64,000 nucleotides of DNA. Source: Acanthamoeba sp. SK_2022b. Its lineage: Eukaryota > Discosea > Longamoebia > Acanthamoebidae. Made by a program: the position numbers and the translations under genes. This document shows, one piece after another, positions 41,298 to 53,500 of this stretch. Position 1 is the stretch's first letter; the number at the start of each line of letters is the position of its first letter. The notes under the pieces were generated by a model. The model did no database searches. It was not told where the DNA came from and worked only from the letters and a program-made list of their open reading frames with translations. The DNA is taken from positions 62,001-126,000 of the forward strand of contig JANDJZ010000070.1 in the NCBI GenBank assembly GCA_027943245.1, written 5' to 3'.

Positions 41298-42189
41298 ATG
41301 ATCGTCATCTGCGTTGAGGGATGCCACGGTATGACACCGGTCAGCTGCATTTGTGTGCGGGGCACCGAACTAACGACGAATCCTCTTGTGCAGGAAGCGG
41401 AAAGAGCGAGCTTTGCCGATATCTTCAGAAGATGGGCTTCCCTGTCCTCGACGAAGGGTTCATCGACATGCCGAACTTCTCGCTCCACCCGCAAACATTT
41501 ACTATGGAAAGCATATGGGTGTCGAATTGGATCCAACGAGTCTTGCAGGTACGCCTTCTGATCCTGAGTTGACATCTCGTGCTCGTGTTCATTCTTTGTC
41601 TCATGATCTCAACATGTTGTCTACTACTCTGACGACGCAGCGTCAAGAAGAGGACAAGCACAAAAGGAACGCCAGGGAGAGCATCTATTTCGTGGACCGG
41701 AGCCCCTTGAGCGCCATCTTCTACGCCAAGAAGAACGGCCACCTGCTGGAGCCAGCCATTCGGGAGCAATTCCGTGAGCTGGCGAGCCTAGCGGACGTTC
41801 ACATCTACACCGTGTGCATCCGGGTCGAGCGCGAGCTCCTCTGGCATCGTATCCAGCAGCGCCTTATGCGTGAGCCCAGCAGACTCAAGTTCAACGAAGG
41901 CTCGCGGCAGTGGATGGACCAGACCCTCTCGGTATCCCCCCTCCTCCAAAAACTGGTCTTGTCTACGTGGGGTGCACGACTGACTGGCGCGGTTGAGCAG
42001 TTCTACGAGGAGATGCGATGGGACTTCTACATCGAGAACAACGTGCAGACCATCCCCGAGCTGGCCCACAAGCTGCTGCACCAGCTGTGCGGCGACGTAA
42101 AGAACTTCAAGGAGTGCTACAACGGAGGAGCGGAGCTGATTGCGCAGGTCAGCCCTCAGGCGAGCCCCGTCAAGGTGGGGTGCCACTGA
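41298..42189 (+). CDS. Deoxynucleoside-kinase-like P-loop protein
   Basis: The N-terminal P-loop VEGCHGSGKS is completed by the first splice junction (g|gaagcgg). It is followed by GFPVLDEGFIDMP, IWVSNWIQRVLQ, the substrate/catalytic FVDRSPLSAIFYAKK (DRS motif of the dNK family), and a LID-type Arg-rich segment RIQQRLMREPSRLKFNEG. These features are those of salvage deoxynucleoside kinases (dCK/dGK/TK2 fold) rather than thymidylate kinase. The C-terminal helix EQFYEEMRWDFYIENNVQT leads to a tail ending VKVGCH-stop. A 60-base stretch from 41932 (starting GTATCC) is in frame and could be an intron or coding. Substrate cannot be told from sequence alone. About 245-265 aa, the usual family size. 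Confidence 0.72.
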
Positions 42190-42489
42190 CGACGCTCGCA
42201 CGCCAGCCACACTTGTCTCCCTCTCCCTGTACATACTACGTGTCTATCGTCACGAATCGTCGCACATAAAGATGTGAAGCAAAGCGTGCACGCAGGGCTT
42301 TCTCGTGTCACCGCTGGTGTAGGGGCCACGTCAGCACGTGACTACATTGCTTATTTTCTCGCAACATTTCTTTTAGGCCAGTTTTATTGTCTGTTCGGCG
42401 AAGGGTGGGGTGTGCGGTGAAGGCTCTTCTGCCGCACAGACAAGAAGAAAGCAACGCAAGGCCACACAGAGCAGAGGGGTAAGGAGGAG

Positions 42490-44850
42490 ATGTTTGGATC
42501 AAAGAAGTCTTCCAGCCCGCGCGGCAAGGGAAAGGAAAAGGAGGAAGGGAAGTCGGCCGGGCTGACGGGCAAGCTCAAGCAACGCACGGCTGCTGAGAAG
42601 GAAGCGAGGAGGAAAGCCCCCTACGTGGCTGATTTCGATCGTAAGCAGACCTTTGACCTTGACATTGATCCCAAGGTCAAGAGGCCATTCAACTCAGGTG
42701 TGCCTCTTACTCTCTTCTCTCAACCACCAAGCGCTGCCTCCGCCCACTCACTCTTGCAATGCTTTAGCCCTATTTGGTGTCATCGTGAAGAAGGGCTTCT
42801 CGAAATTGTACAACAATCAAGAGCTGAGCGATGTCACCCTTGTACTCGGCGACGAAAAGGTGCCCGCCCACAAAACCGTACTCAGCGTTTGGTCGGACAC
42901 CTTCAGGTACCTATTTCTTTAAATCATTTTTAACAATAAGAATTTCCAATATAATTTTATTTTGAGTTTTTCTCGTAGTGTGATCTTGTGGCGGCTCACC
43001 TCGTTGGCGGCATTTTCAATACGACAGGGCCATGCTCGACACTACATCAGCTTGGAAGGAGAGCACTCTGGAGGAACTCACCGTGGATGTCGAACCTGAT
43101 GGGTATGAGTGCTTTAAGCTCATGCTACAGTACATGTACACAGGTACGGCGACGTTCGCCGCCTCCACCAGACCCCAGGCACCACGTGCATTTGGCCAAC
43201 CGCACTCTCTCTCTCTCTCTCCCTTGCAGGCGACAGCAGCTTCATCAACGATCGCAACGTATTCCCGATGATCGCTCTCACCAACTACTACGGCATTCAC
43301 TCGCTCAAAGAGTTGTGTGGAGAGCTATTGAGCGCTGTAATCGATGGCGACAATCTGTTTCACCTGCTCGATCTAAGGTACCGTGCCCTTCCCCCAAGTG
43401 TCGCTGTGACCGCCGCTGCAGCGTTATCTACCTGTCGGCTCACACTTCCACTCGGTTCCCCTTCTCCCTGAAAGCGAGAACTTTGACGTCAAGTCGTTGA
43501 GGACCGCGTGCTGCGAACACCTGGCCCAGAACTTTGGCGACCTGCTCGACGAGGATAAGCTGACTGGTCTCAAGCCCGCCGCCTGGGTGGAGATGCTCCA
43601 GGCCGATGACCTGCAGATCAAGTACTTAGGCTCCCCACCGGACCGCCACGCCAGGTTAAGGAGGAGAAGCTTCTGCTAACGAACGGTACCCGCAGGTCTG
43701 AGCAGCAGGTCTACGAAGCGGTGATCCGCTATGCCGATCAACATGCTGACGATAAGGCCATGAGGGATAACATCCTCAACCTTATCCTCCCTTGCGTCCG
43801 CTTCCCGTTCCTGCCGCCGGCCTATCTTATCGACGAGGTATGCACCTTGTCTTGAGCTTGCTGTTCGGCGATGTGCGCCTGCTAAACAGAAAACCACATG
43901 ATGTGCGGTGTGCTAGGTCGAAGCCGAGAAGTCCATCCAGCACCTGCCCATTGTTCGCGATTTGATCTACGAGGCGCTTAAGTTCAAGGTCTATCCCAAG
44001 TCGATCCCGCTCGATTGCCCTCGCCTCCAGCCTCGTTGTGGTACGCTGTCGCCTCGCTTGATGCAGGAGTTGCCCACAGCTACTTAAGAACCGGTTTCGG
44101 TTTGTTGGTGGGCGTCCAGGCTTCCGTTTCGACCAGTCCAACTGTGCCAGCTCGTTGGCTCTCACGATGGAGGGCACGAAGGTCTCCGTCACGACCGCCG
44201 GAGGTTGGATGAACGTGCGCACGCGGGAGCAGTTCACGCCGAAACAGGTACTCATCCCTCTCTCGCGGGTTTCTCAAGCTGGTCAGCGTTGACCACGTTG
44301 CGGTGCAGAACTACATCGAATTCAAGGTGACTGGCTCGGGCAACTACATGCTCGGTGTCGTGTCTGGCAATGTTAGCCAGAGCTGTTATGCGGGCCAGTT
44401 CTCCAACGGGTGCGTCGATCCGGGTCTCGGTCAGCGCCATCTTCTTCTTTGCATTTGGCTGACCAGTAACTGTGTTGGTTGCGCGCCACAGTTGGACGTA
44501 CTACTCTCCGGGCCAGCTGTACCACAACAACTCCACGCCACAAACCGGCCAAAGCTACACCATGGGCGACAGAATCGGAGTAGCGGTCGACTTTGAAAAC
44601 AGCAAGTTCCTGTTCTACAAGAACGGTATGGTCATGCGCGCCGGTGGAGCCTCTGGGCACACACCAGCTCACCGCCCCTTCTCCCTAATCCCCCTTTCAC
44701 GTTGGTGCAGATCAACTGTCGATTACGGTGAGCGACATCCCCACCAGCGAGCTCTATCCCATTGCCTGCATGAGTTCGGTTGGCGAGAGCGTCGAGATTC
44801 TGCCTAACGGCGTACAGCCCGGAACCGAGAAGAAGAAGAAGAAGAACTAG
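42490..44850 (+). CDS. BTB-BACK-SPRY protein, likely CUL3 adaptor
   Basis: Probable substrate adaptor for a cullin-3 ubiquitin ligase. ATG 42490 starts a Lys/Ser-rich leader of about 60 residues. The BTB domain follows: LSDVTLVLGDEKVPAHKTVL, SVWSDTFRAML, ELTVDVEPDGYECFKLMLQY, MYTGDS. A BACK region comes next (LCGELLSAVIDGDNLFHLLD, SEQQVYEAVIRYADQHADD, VRFPFLPPAYL). The C-terminus is SPRY/B30.2-like: FRFDQSNCASSLALTMEGT, NYIEFKVTGSGNYMLGVVSG, WTYYSPGQLYHNNSTPQ, MGDRIGVAVDFENSKFLFYK, ending in a Lys run (TEKKKKKN). All three modules join in frame through nine or so introns. Kelch is the usual BTB-BACK partner; SPRY is the RanBPM/BTBD2-like alternative. The partner is unknown. Confidence 0.87.
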
Positions 44851-45147
44851 GCCTCCCTGATGCCCCACGATCGATCCGCTCCAACCCGCTGTTGACCCGA
44901 CGGTCAGTTAGTTGTAGCGCCTTTGGTCTCTTGCCTTCACAAAAGCAGCAGCACTTGTACATCGCGTCTTCTTCCAGATTATCGCCGCTAGCCCAAACCT
45001 CACTGGAGTTTGCTTTTATTTCATTTTCATTTTATTTTTTATCACCTCGAGAGTTCCACAACAACAACAAGCTTTGGTGCGTCACGCCGTTCGCTCCTCT
45101 CGCCTGTTCCCTCCGGACTTATGGTCTTTGTGGTGGCGGGGGCAGAT

Positions 45148-45561
45148 ATGGCATCGGTGCGCAGAGCAGCAGACGGCAAGACTTTCCGATCACCCACAGG
45201 TGAGGTAATTGACGAAATCTTTGGATCGGTGGCCGGGGGTACCGACCAGCACAGTGTGGCCCACATCACGCTGCCTCCCGGCGGCTCGTCGGCCGACCAC
45301 TACCACCCAGTGGCGGAGGAGTCATACTACATTCTCAAGGGCCATGGCAAAATGAGCGTGCGCGACTTCATCAAGGAGGGCGAAGCCGGCGAGCCGCGAG
45401 AGTTCGAGGTGGGACCTGGCGACGCTGTGGCCATCAAGATCAACACCTGGCACCGGATATGGAACCACACACCTGACACCGACCTCGCCTTCATCGCTGT
45501 GTGCGTACCTGCGTGGACGCCGCAGTGCAGCGTCTTTGCGCCGACGGCCAAGAGCGACTGA
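45148..45561 (+). CDS. Single-domain cupin protein
   Basis: A small cupin-2 beta-barrel protein of about 137 aa without introns. Metal ligands are visible as HYHPVAEESYYILKGHG (His, His, Glu) and the second motif GDAVAIKINTWHRIWN (His). A bacterial-type mannose-6-phosphate isomerase-like or polyketide-cyclase-like role is common for such proteins, but the substrate is unknown. Start at ATG 45148 (MASVRRAADGK) is preferred; ATG 45121 in the same frame would add a nine-residue hydrophobic leader. The C-terminus ends FAPTAKSD-stop. It lies 300 bases downstream of the BTB-BACK-SPRY gene on the same strand. The lack of introns and the small size are compatible with bacterial origin, but base composition is like its neighbours. 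Confidence 0.8.
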   Translation: MASVRRAADGKTFRSPTGEVIDEIFGSVAGGTDQHSVAHITLPPGGSSADHYHPVAEESYYILKGHGKMSVRDFIKEGEAGEPREFEVGPGDAVAIKINTWHRIWNHTPDTDLAFIAVCVPAWTPQCSVFAPTAKSD

Positions 45562-45891
45562 GCGGCACTCCATACACCTTGGCGAGTTCCGCCACGTTAC
45601 ACGACTACTTGAAAGGAAACAAGCACCTTGCTTGCCGCTTGATCGTCTCCTTATGCGTGCTGTGGGTCCTCCTGTGCTTCGCGTGCCCACAAATGGAGCG
45701 GCCCAAGAAGCCTCCCAAAGAGAAAAGCGGGAAATTTGTGGTCGGGGGAAGAGTTGCGACGTCGTGATGGGCTGAGCAGGCGCGGTGGCGAACAGGGAAC
45801 CACAGCAACCAAACCAACAAAAGCAGCGCAAACAACTGGGACGGCAGGGTTGAACTGGGAGGTGCTTTGGCCGCGACGGGCGGCGGAAGAG
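45562..45891. other. Intergenic region before the PPEF gene
   Basis: Open in two frames but only from non-ATG starts. An ATG at 45693 opens a 24-codon Lys/Pro-rich peptide ending at 45767; it could be an upstream ORF or a 5' exon of the phosphatase gene. Nothing else is recognised. Confidence 0.4.
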
Positions 45892-48800
45892 ATGCAGCAA
45901 CAGGACACCAATCCTGCGGCAGCCAGCCGGCATCGATTCCTTCCGCTGAATGAGAAGCAGCCCAACAACGAGGACGAGGAGAGCCAAAGACAAGAGGCCA
46001 CCCCCAAAGGGCGCACGTCAGCGCGAGGCTCGCCCCCCTCCGTGACAACGTCGCCCTCACCCCGTCCGCCCACCTCTCCTTACTCGCCGCCCTCCTCCGT
46101 CGTGGCCCCCTTCTCTCCTCCCGCGGGAGGCGATGCGAAGAGCAAGAGCAGGGAGCGGGACGACAGCCATCACCACACAGTCGCCACCCGCACCTCGCCC
46201 GGCAACGTTGATAAGGAGAGGGACAAGTCCCATGGGAGTGCGGTCAAGGGCAAGCTACGTAGTAGTGGGGACGTGGTCTTGCACGAGCGAAGCGAAGAGG
46301 ACGACGACGAGGAGGATAGACGCGGGGCCAAGGGGAGGAAACATCGTGAAGGGAGCGCGCGAGACGGCCAGCTCTCGCCGCCAACGGTCGCGCTCAGTCG
46401 GCGGACGCACGAAGGCGCGGCACAGGGCAGCCCGCGTGGCGCCCAGGCGCGATCCGACGACGGCGTGCTCGTGGCAAGCCCGCCCGCCCGCTCCCTGTCT
46501 CTGCTCGAGCGGCGGGAGCGCACCAAGTCGCGAGAGAAGGACGATAGCAGCAGCAGCAGCGAGGCCGATGACAAGGAGCACAGAGACGATCGGAGCAGGG
46601 GCAAGGCCGGCCACAAGAGCGCTTCGATCGCCACCAGCCAGGAGAAGCCGCGGCGGTCGGGCTCCTTCATCCTGCAGCGGCCGAGGTCGGGGACCAGCAG
46701 CCCGCGCAGGTCCATCGGCCGGAAGAGCCCCAGCACCGACGACCTGATGACGATGAGCGACAACGGCCTCGACAAGCCCGCCGACTGCGAGAGGACCGGA
46801 GACTCGGACCGCAACAAAAAGCAAAAGGACAAGGCGAGGGACAAGCGCTCTGAGCTCCCGAAGGGCCACGATGGGGCGGAGCCATCGTCGACGGTCGGGA
46901 CGGCCTCCGAATCGGGGAGAAGCCAGTCGAGCGGCGGCGATTCCACGCCGCGCAAGGCGAGGGCCAAGTCGACGACACACTCGCCCTACAAGGAGCCGTT
47001 CGGCGGAGGGTCACCGGACGCCGCGCCCCTCGAAACCGAGACCTTGCGGGATTCGCCGCGCCAGCACCGCCATCGACACACGCTCCTGGTCCTGCACTCG
47101 CCGATTGGCTCCTCCTCCCTTTCCGCTTCGCCGCCGGGCGAGCAGGCCGTGCATTCCGCTCGCTCGCCGAGGTCGGCCTTCCAGTTCTCGCCGCGGGGCG
47201 GCAAGGCGGAACACAGGCACGCGCGACGCAACTCCGAGAGCCTGGTCTCGACTGAGTTCGAGGACATCGAGCCGTCTCGGCATCCGCTCAGGTCCGGCCG
47301 CGGTCGGCGCTCGAGCCACACTCGCCCAAAGTTGCCCAAGGCCGCCGACGAGTGGCCCGAAGCCGACAGCGAGTGGACCGCCGAAGACGATGACGAGTGC
47401 GAGGAGTGGGAGCGCACCGGCAGCTCCCCGCTGACCGGGGATGACCCACCGATGCCGTCGTTGGCTCGCGGGGACCGGAAAAAGTACAAGGATCGTGAGC
47501 TCCCGCACGCCCTTGGTTCGGCGGAAGCCGCCGGCGGACACAGGACCAGGGAGAGCTCAGGCGAGGACGGCTCCAGCAGCGGGGAAAGCGACGGGGGCCA
47601 CGATTCAGGATCCACGCGTGGTGACCGGGACAAGCGCAACCGACGCAGCCGGCACGACGACCACGCCCCCGGCAAGGGCGACAAGGGCAGAAAGGATCGC
47701 GCCCACGCCGGGGATTCGCCGACCAAGACCGACCACAATCCTGCGGGGGCCAACTCGCCCACGCGGCAGGCGGTCGAAGACTCTCCCTCCTCTCCGTCTC
47801 TTCCGGCCAAGCTGCAGACGGGTTCGCTCACCAAGGAGGACGCCGCGCTCCTGCTCCAGAGAGTGTTCCGTGGGAGCCTCGGCCGAAGGCAGGGCCGCAA
47901 GCAGGCCCTCCTCGCCGCGTGGGAGCTGCTGGACTACGACGACGGTATGTGTGCACGCGCTGGCGCTCTCTCCTCTGTTTTATTTTCGGCCTTCTCCCTA
48001 ACGCTAGCGTTTGGTGGTGTCTGCGATTCATCCCCGTTCGATCGCGCGCAGAGCGGAAGACCGTGCGACAAACGGAGCGCGCCCACAAACTGGAGACCAT
48101 GGCGCGGGATTCACTGCGTGAGGTAAGCACACCAGCAAGAGAATAGAGACTGCCTGAAGAGCACGTGTGTGAGCCGCGGCTGACTGCGACGACTTGAACG
48201 GGGACACAGATTCAGCTCAAGGAGTACTTCAAGCAGAGGGCAGAGAAAGCCAGTAGTGGCAGCGGGAGCGCCGAGAGCGGTACCACCGAGAGCGAGAGCG
48301 AGAGTGAGGTGGAGGTAGGGCAGGTGGATATGGGAGTCTATGTTGCCGAGGAGGCCTACGAGCCGAACGCCGGGGAGGATGAAGACCGCGACAGACACCG
48401 ACACAAGAAGGAGGAACGCGGGCGACACAGCGACCACAATTCGCCAAAGGAGCGCAGGCGCGACGCAGAGTCCTCCTCCTCCTCCCCGAAAGGCGGCAGC
48501 CGCGAGTCGTACGACGAACGTAAGAAGCGCAAGGAAGAGAGCGAGAAGGACCGCCGGGCTCGCAAGCTGCGCAAGAAGAAGAAGAGCCTGGTCTACTTCA
48601 AGATCGACCTGCAGCCCCACCAGCCCATCACGCCCAAGATCGTGTCCAAGCTCATCAACCACTTTAAGGACGTACGCTGTTCCGCTCACGTGTCCTGCTG
48701 TGGAAACGCTCCCTTCCTCGCTTGCTTGCGGCCATGCCCTGTGCTGACGCGAGCCCACCGGGCCGTGATCTAGGGCGAGGTGTTGGACGAGAAAGATGCG

Positions 48801-51800
48801 ACGGAGATTCTTCGGCAGATGAAGGAGGTACGGGGGGGGGGCGAGACCATTGGCGCTGAGCGCGTTGTGAGAAGGGTTGCGTGGGGGATGATTGGATCGC
48901 ACGCTGACCACGTGTACATTCCGGCCCGCACAGTGGTATTACAAGCACGGCAGTGCAGTGGTCGATTTGGACGTGCCTGAGGGCACGTCGCTCACCATCT
49001 GCGGCGACGTGCACGGACAGCTGGACGATGCGCTCACGATCTTCCGTCTCAACGGTATTCGCGCATCCGATCTTCGACTGGCCGCGGCGAAGCCCACATT
49101 GCTGCTCAGCCACTGACGCCCCTCCCCCTCGCAGGCCTCCCGTCGGATCAGAGCGCGTACGTGTTCAACGGAGACCTGGTGGATCGTGGCCGCTATGGCA
49201 TGGAGATTTGCCTGCTTCTGTTCGCCATCAAGGTAGGCGCGTTCACGCATTATCAGGCGACCAGTTCCATTCGTGATTGATTCACGGCGATGATCAGTTG
49301 TCGCAGGAGGGCACGCTGCACATCAACCGAGGGAACCACGAATGTCGTCGCATGAACGAGCGGTATTCGTTCGAGGTACATTCCAACATTGATATATCTC
49401 TTTCTGGGTGCGTGGTTGGTGATCTCGACTGACGAGTGACTCACGCGACACTCTCGACTCTTCATGTCGCCCTAAATTTGCAGAAGGAAGTGCTGCTCAA
49501 GTACGACGATCGCATGTTCAGGCGCATCCAAAAGGTGTTCAACCAGCTGCCCATCGCCGCTCTCATCCGCAACAAGATCTTTGTCACGCACGGCGGTAAG
49601 CAACCACAACGCCATCTCACCCCACCACCACACCACACTGTTCGATGTCGCTCGTTGTCTTGACTGACGACTTGGCGCCTGGACGTGCGCGTCTCTCCAG
49701 GACTCTTCCGTGAACCGGATCTCACCATCGACGAGATCCGCCGGTACGGGCTTCCCCTTTGTTAAGGCTATGACGCAGAGGGAGTGACGCTCTGATCTCA
49801 CTCCCCCCCCCCACCGCCCTTGCTTCGCTCGCATGTGTCGATGGTGTTGCGCTGGTGGCGTGGAGCAGGATGGACTACCGCATGGACATCCCGATCAAGG
49901 CCAACGACCGCTTGTCGCAGGCGTTCATCGACCTCATGTGGTCCGACCCACGTCCCACGCACGGCATCGAAAGCAGCAAGCGAGGCGCCGGCGCCTACTT
50001 TGGGCCCGACATCACGGCCGCCTTCATCGAACGCAACGGCACGCCATCCATCCTTCCAGCATTCCACATCGCGACCCTATCTCTAACTCTCTCTCTCTCT
50101 CTCTCTCTGCCTACGTAGGCTTGGAGCTGGTTATACGTTCGCATGAGATGGTGCCGTGGGGCTACAGTGTAGCGCACGACCACAAGGTGGTTACCGTGTT
50201 CAGCGCGTCCAGCTACTGCGGCACCAACGACAACTTTGGTTCGTGAACCCGTCGCGTCCACCTCCGCTCCTGCCGACACCCCAAGGCCTGGGGCTAATTG
50301 CATCTAAACAACGCAAACGGTGCAGGGGCCTACCTCACCTTCAAGAGCGACCTGGTGCCGGTGTTTCATCGATTCCAGGCCGACTCGTTGCGGAACATCT
50401 CACGCACGTTCTCGGCCGAGGAGCTCAAGACCGAGACAACACGGGTACTACGCACACACACGCGTTTCATCCTGGCAACCAAGCCTGACACCATTTCCCT
50501 CATTTCTTTTACTCTCCCCCTCCCCCCAAACCGCTGCCCGCTCCTCCCGCCAGAAACTGCGGGAGCGCATCTTCGAGAATCGGTACAACCTGGCAGTGGC
50601 GTTTGCGCAGATCGACGAGCAACGCACGGGCAAGGTCTCGCGCATGCATTGGGCACAAATCATGGGCGATGTACGTTTCTCGCCCGTCCGCCGTCGGCCG
50701 TTGGCCCCCGCAGTACTCTGCGTAAAATCACGTGGGCGTGCTCACCCTCTCCTTCCCCGAATGCTCGTGTTGGTTGTGTCGGCAGGTGCTGCATCTCCCG
50801 TCGATGCCATGGCTTTCGCTCCAACCGATGCTGGCCAAGGCGAGCAAGGACCGCAACAACGCCAAGGTCATCAAATACAAGCACTTCCTTGCCCGCTATC
50901 AGGTAACTAGCTGTTACTTACCCCCACCCCCTCTCACCGAGCGTGTCGGAGAGGCCAGCTGGCGAGCCGGTTTTCCTCTGCTCGCCTACCTCATTCTCTC
51001 CTCCACTCGGCACAGGTGCTGCTCAATCACCAACTGGTGGACTCCTGGGAGGACATCCTGGTGCGGGAGGTCTGCCAGAAGCTGTACGATAGTGGCGAGA
51101 ACCTCTACGAAGAGTTCAAGAAGGTGTGGGTCTGCCAAACGAACCCCCGCTGGCATCTCCTTCCTCCGACAACTGCAAGAGTCAAGTTTCTCTCGGTCGC
51201 GGTGGAGCTATGTAGATGTATCTCACTTCTCCCACGCCGCGTGTGTGACTGGATAGGTCGATGCGGAGGACTCAGGCCTGGTGGAGAAGGACGATTTTGT
51301 AAAGACGATAAAGAACCTGCGGGTGGGCTTCGGCGACTTGGAAATCCAGTCCCTGCTTACGTCCTGCACCACTGATGGTACTACAGCGCACTACTCCTTC
51401 ACTCAGTTGGAGAGCCGCCCTCCCCGCTGCACGCTGACGATTCCACATGGAACCGCAGACAACAAGGTCAACTATCGCGAGTGGATCAAGAAGCTGCACG
51501 TTGTCTATACGGAGATAGAGTTTGCCCATCGAGAAACGGAGGGCTGGATCGAGATGGCCGTACAAGAGGCACCGTTCCCTTCTACTTTGATGTGATCACA
51601 GCCGCCGCTTAGCCCGTGCTGGGCCGCCTTTCGCGAATGATGTTACTCTTTGTTTGGGGAGGGGGCTATCGTCATGAGTGGTGTGCTGACCAATGTCTGT
51701 GCGCAGATCGGGATGGAGCTCATCAAGCAGGAGGAGGGCATGGACGCCCTGTTCAAGCAGTACGACGAGGATCTCGACGGCGAGCTGTCCGCCAAGGAGT

Positions 51801-52232
51801 TCGATAAGCTGCTCAAGCACCTGGGCCTCAACAACAGGCACACCAAAGTGCAGCGAGAGCGCATCATCAAACACATCAACAAGCAGCCCAAGGAGGGCAG
51901 CATCGTATACCACGACTTCGTGGCTGCCCTGAAGGGTGCCTCGCCCACGCAACCCTACTCGTGCCTGCACAACCACGCGCTGATTCCCTTTCTCGGCCCT
52001 ACAGTGGACATGGACGATTGGCGATGGAAGGAGCGGGTCATTCAGCACATGTGCTACATCTTCTTCAAGAACAGGTTCTCCTCTCACGTGATGATGCATT
52101 GGGTAGGCTGCTTCGGGAGCTGGTGATGACTGACATCTTCTCTTGCCCAGGTATGAGCTGTTGACCGTGTTCCGCTCGTTCAACACGTCGTGCTCGGGCA
52201 TCATCAACCAGCAGGTTCGACCGCCGCTGAAC

Positions 52233-52293
<61 letters not shown>

Positions 52294-52604
52294 CTCTCAT
52301 CCGCCAGTTGATCTCCCATCCAGGAGTTCAAGGCGGGCATGAAGACGCTGAAGAAGCTGCTCAACGTGAACCTGTCCTCTGTGCAACTGGAAAAGCTTTA
52401 CGAGGTCATCGATGCAGACGGAGACGGCCTCATTTCCACAGCAGGTGAGCACGCGACAACTCCCCTCCACTTGATCTCTGCTTACTAACCGATGACCATC
52501 TCGGTGGCCGAGCAGAGTTCCTGGACGCCTTCCAAGTCGTAGACATTACGCAAAGTGGCACAAAGACTGCCCGTAGGCAGGCGGGAGGGAGCGAAGCCCC
52601 GTAG
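45892..52604 (+). CDS. RdgC/PPEF-type Ser/Thr phosphatase with EF-hands and giant disordered arm
   Basis: Calcium-regulated PP2A-like phosphatase of the PPEF/RdgC family. Exon 1 (45892 to about 47943) encodes some 680 residues of Ser/Arg/Asp/Glu-rich disorder, ending in an IQ motif ALLLQRVFRGSLGRRQGRKQ that should bind calmodulin. A further acidic and basic region follows, then the catalytic core with all metal motifs: GDVHGQLDDAL, GDLVDRGRYGMEI, RGNHECRRMN, FVTHGGLF, RSHEMVPWGY. The C-terminus has EF-hands; DEDLDGELSAKE and DADGDGLISTAE have full ligand sets, while DAEDSGLVEKDD, FNTSCSGIINQQEF and NKQPKEGSIVYHDF are degenerate. It stops at 52602-52604. First in-frame ATG was chosen (upstream TTG rejected). 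About 20 exons; roughly 1,500-1,600 aa, against about 650-750 for animal members. Confidence 0.9.
52235..52289 (+). repeat. (CA)n microsatellite in a PPEF intron
   Basis: Intron 52215-52323, starting 20 bases after donor GTTCGA; about 27 perfect CA units. Confidence 0.92.
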
Positions 52605-52721
52605 AAAAGCCCCCTCCTGGGGCAGCCACGTAGAGAAGCTCTTTCACTTCAGCAAATAATGCAGTTGCTTTGGCAGTAACAACTGCGCAACGTTTGTTCA
52701 AGCAGAAGGCGTTAAGTGGAC

Positions 52722-53342
52722 TTAGGATGTGCCCATAACGCGGAATCGGGTGGCGCCTGTCCACTCGTCCCCTTCGGCCTTGGGGTAGTCGTAGGCTTGG
52801 CGTGCCGACCACACGTCAACCTTGTGGCAGAACGCGGCCAGTTCGTTCATGACGCGGCGCGTGCTCGAGTAGTCGTGGAGCTCGCCTTCCACGTAGGTGA
52901 GCCCGTTAAGCTGCGCGTCGGTCAGTTGGAGGCCATAGTCGCGCAGCTTCGCTTCACGGAACTCCTTGAAGGCGGCCTTGGTGTCCAGACCTGGCCTGTT
53001 GATCGCCTCGCCACTTTCCTGAACGAGAATGCGCCAGGGCTTCTCGAGGTCGTGCAAGTAGAAGATGAGCAGAGCGTCCGATAAGGTAAAGTTGAGCGGT
53101 CGGCCGAGGGCGTGGTCCAGAGCAAATAAGTGACGGGCGTAGTTCATCCCGTCGGTGACGTGGTCGACGTAGCCGCCATCCCAGGTCTGGTGGTTATGCG
53201 TGGAGCCGCGTGCCTTTTCGAACAGACCGATGTTGTCCTGGTAGATACGCTGGCAGACGCCTGATGCAGGCTGGTCAATGAGCTTCAGCAAATCGGAAAG
53301 GGTAAGGTAGTCGAGAGTGATAGAGATAGAGCGGGTAGTCAT
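52722..53342 (-). CDS. HD-domain metal-dependent hydrolase-like protein, intronless
   Basis: A 206-residue single-exon protein. Candidate HD-superfamily ligands are NHQTWDGGYVDHV (His residues) and FYLHDLEKPW (the HD pair), followed by a conserved-looking LNGLTYVEGELHDYSSTRR (a third His-Asp). Substrate classes for HD proteins include nucleotides and phospho-compounds; none can be assigned here. The start is the first Met of the ORF (MTTRSISITLDYL) and the stop is TAA at 52724-52722. It is convergent with the PPEF gene (117 bases) and divergent from the aminopeptidase P gene (158 bases). Almost every neighbour of similar size has introns, so its lack of them hints at acquisition from bacteria or a virus, or at retroposition. 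GC content looks ordinary. Conservation of family members in other amoebae was not checked. Confidence 0.75.
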   Translation of the reverse strand: MTTRSISITLDYLTLSDLLKLIDQPASGVCQRIYQDNIGLFEKARGSTHNHQTWDGGYVDHVTDGMNYARHLFALDHALGRPLNFTLSDALLIFYLHDLEKPWRILVQESGEAINRPGLDTKAAFKEFREAKLRDYGLQLTDAQLNGLTYVEGELHDYSSTRRVMNELAAFCHKVDVWSARQAYDYPKAEGDEWTGATRFRVMGTS

Positions 53343-53500
53343 GCTGCGGGACCGAGTGTGCTTGGTGTGGTCCCTTCTTTATTGGGGCACTTACCGGATA
53401 TTCGTGTAAAATGGCTGAACGTCTGGTCTGATTCCCAATTGGGCCCTTTAATAACGCAACACTCGAAGAACGGAAAAAGATTTAAAAAGAAATATAAATC

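Noticed and set aside
52217..52230. GGTTCGA as a tRNA B-box fragment
   Set aside because: No A-box or cloverleaf around it; it is the 5' splice site of a PPEF intron.
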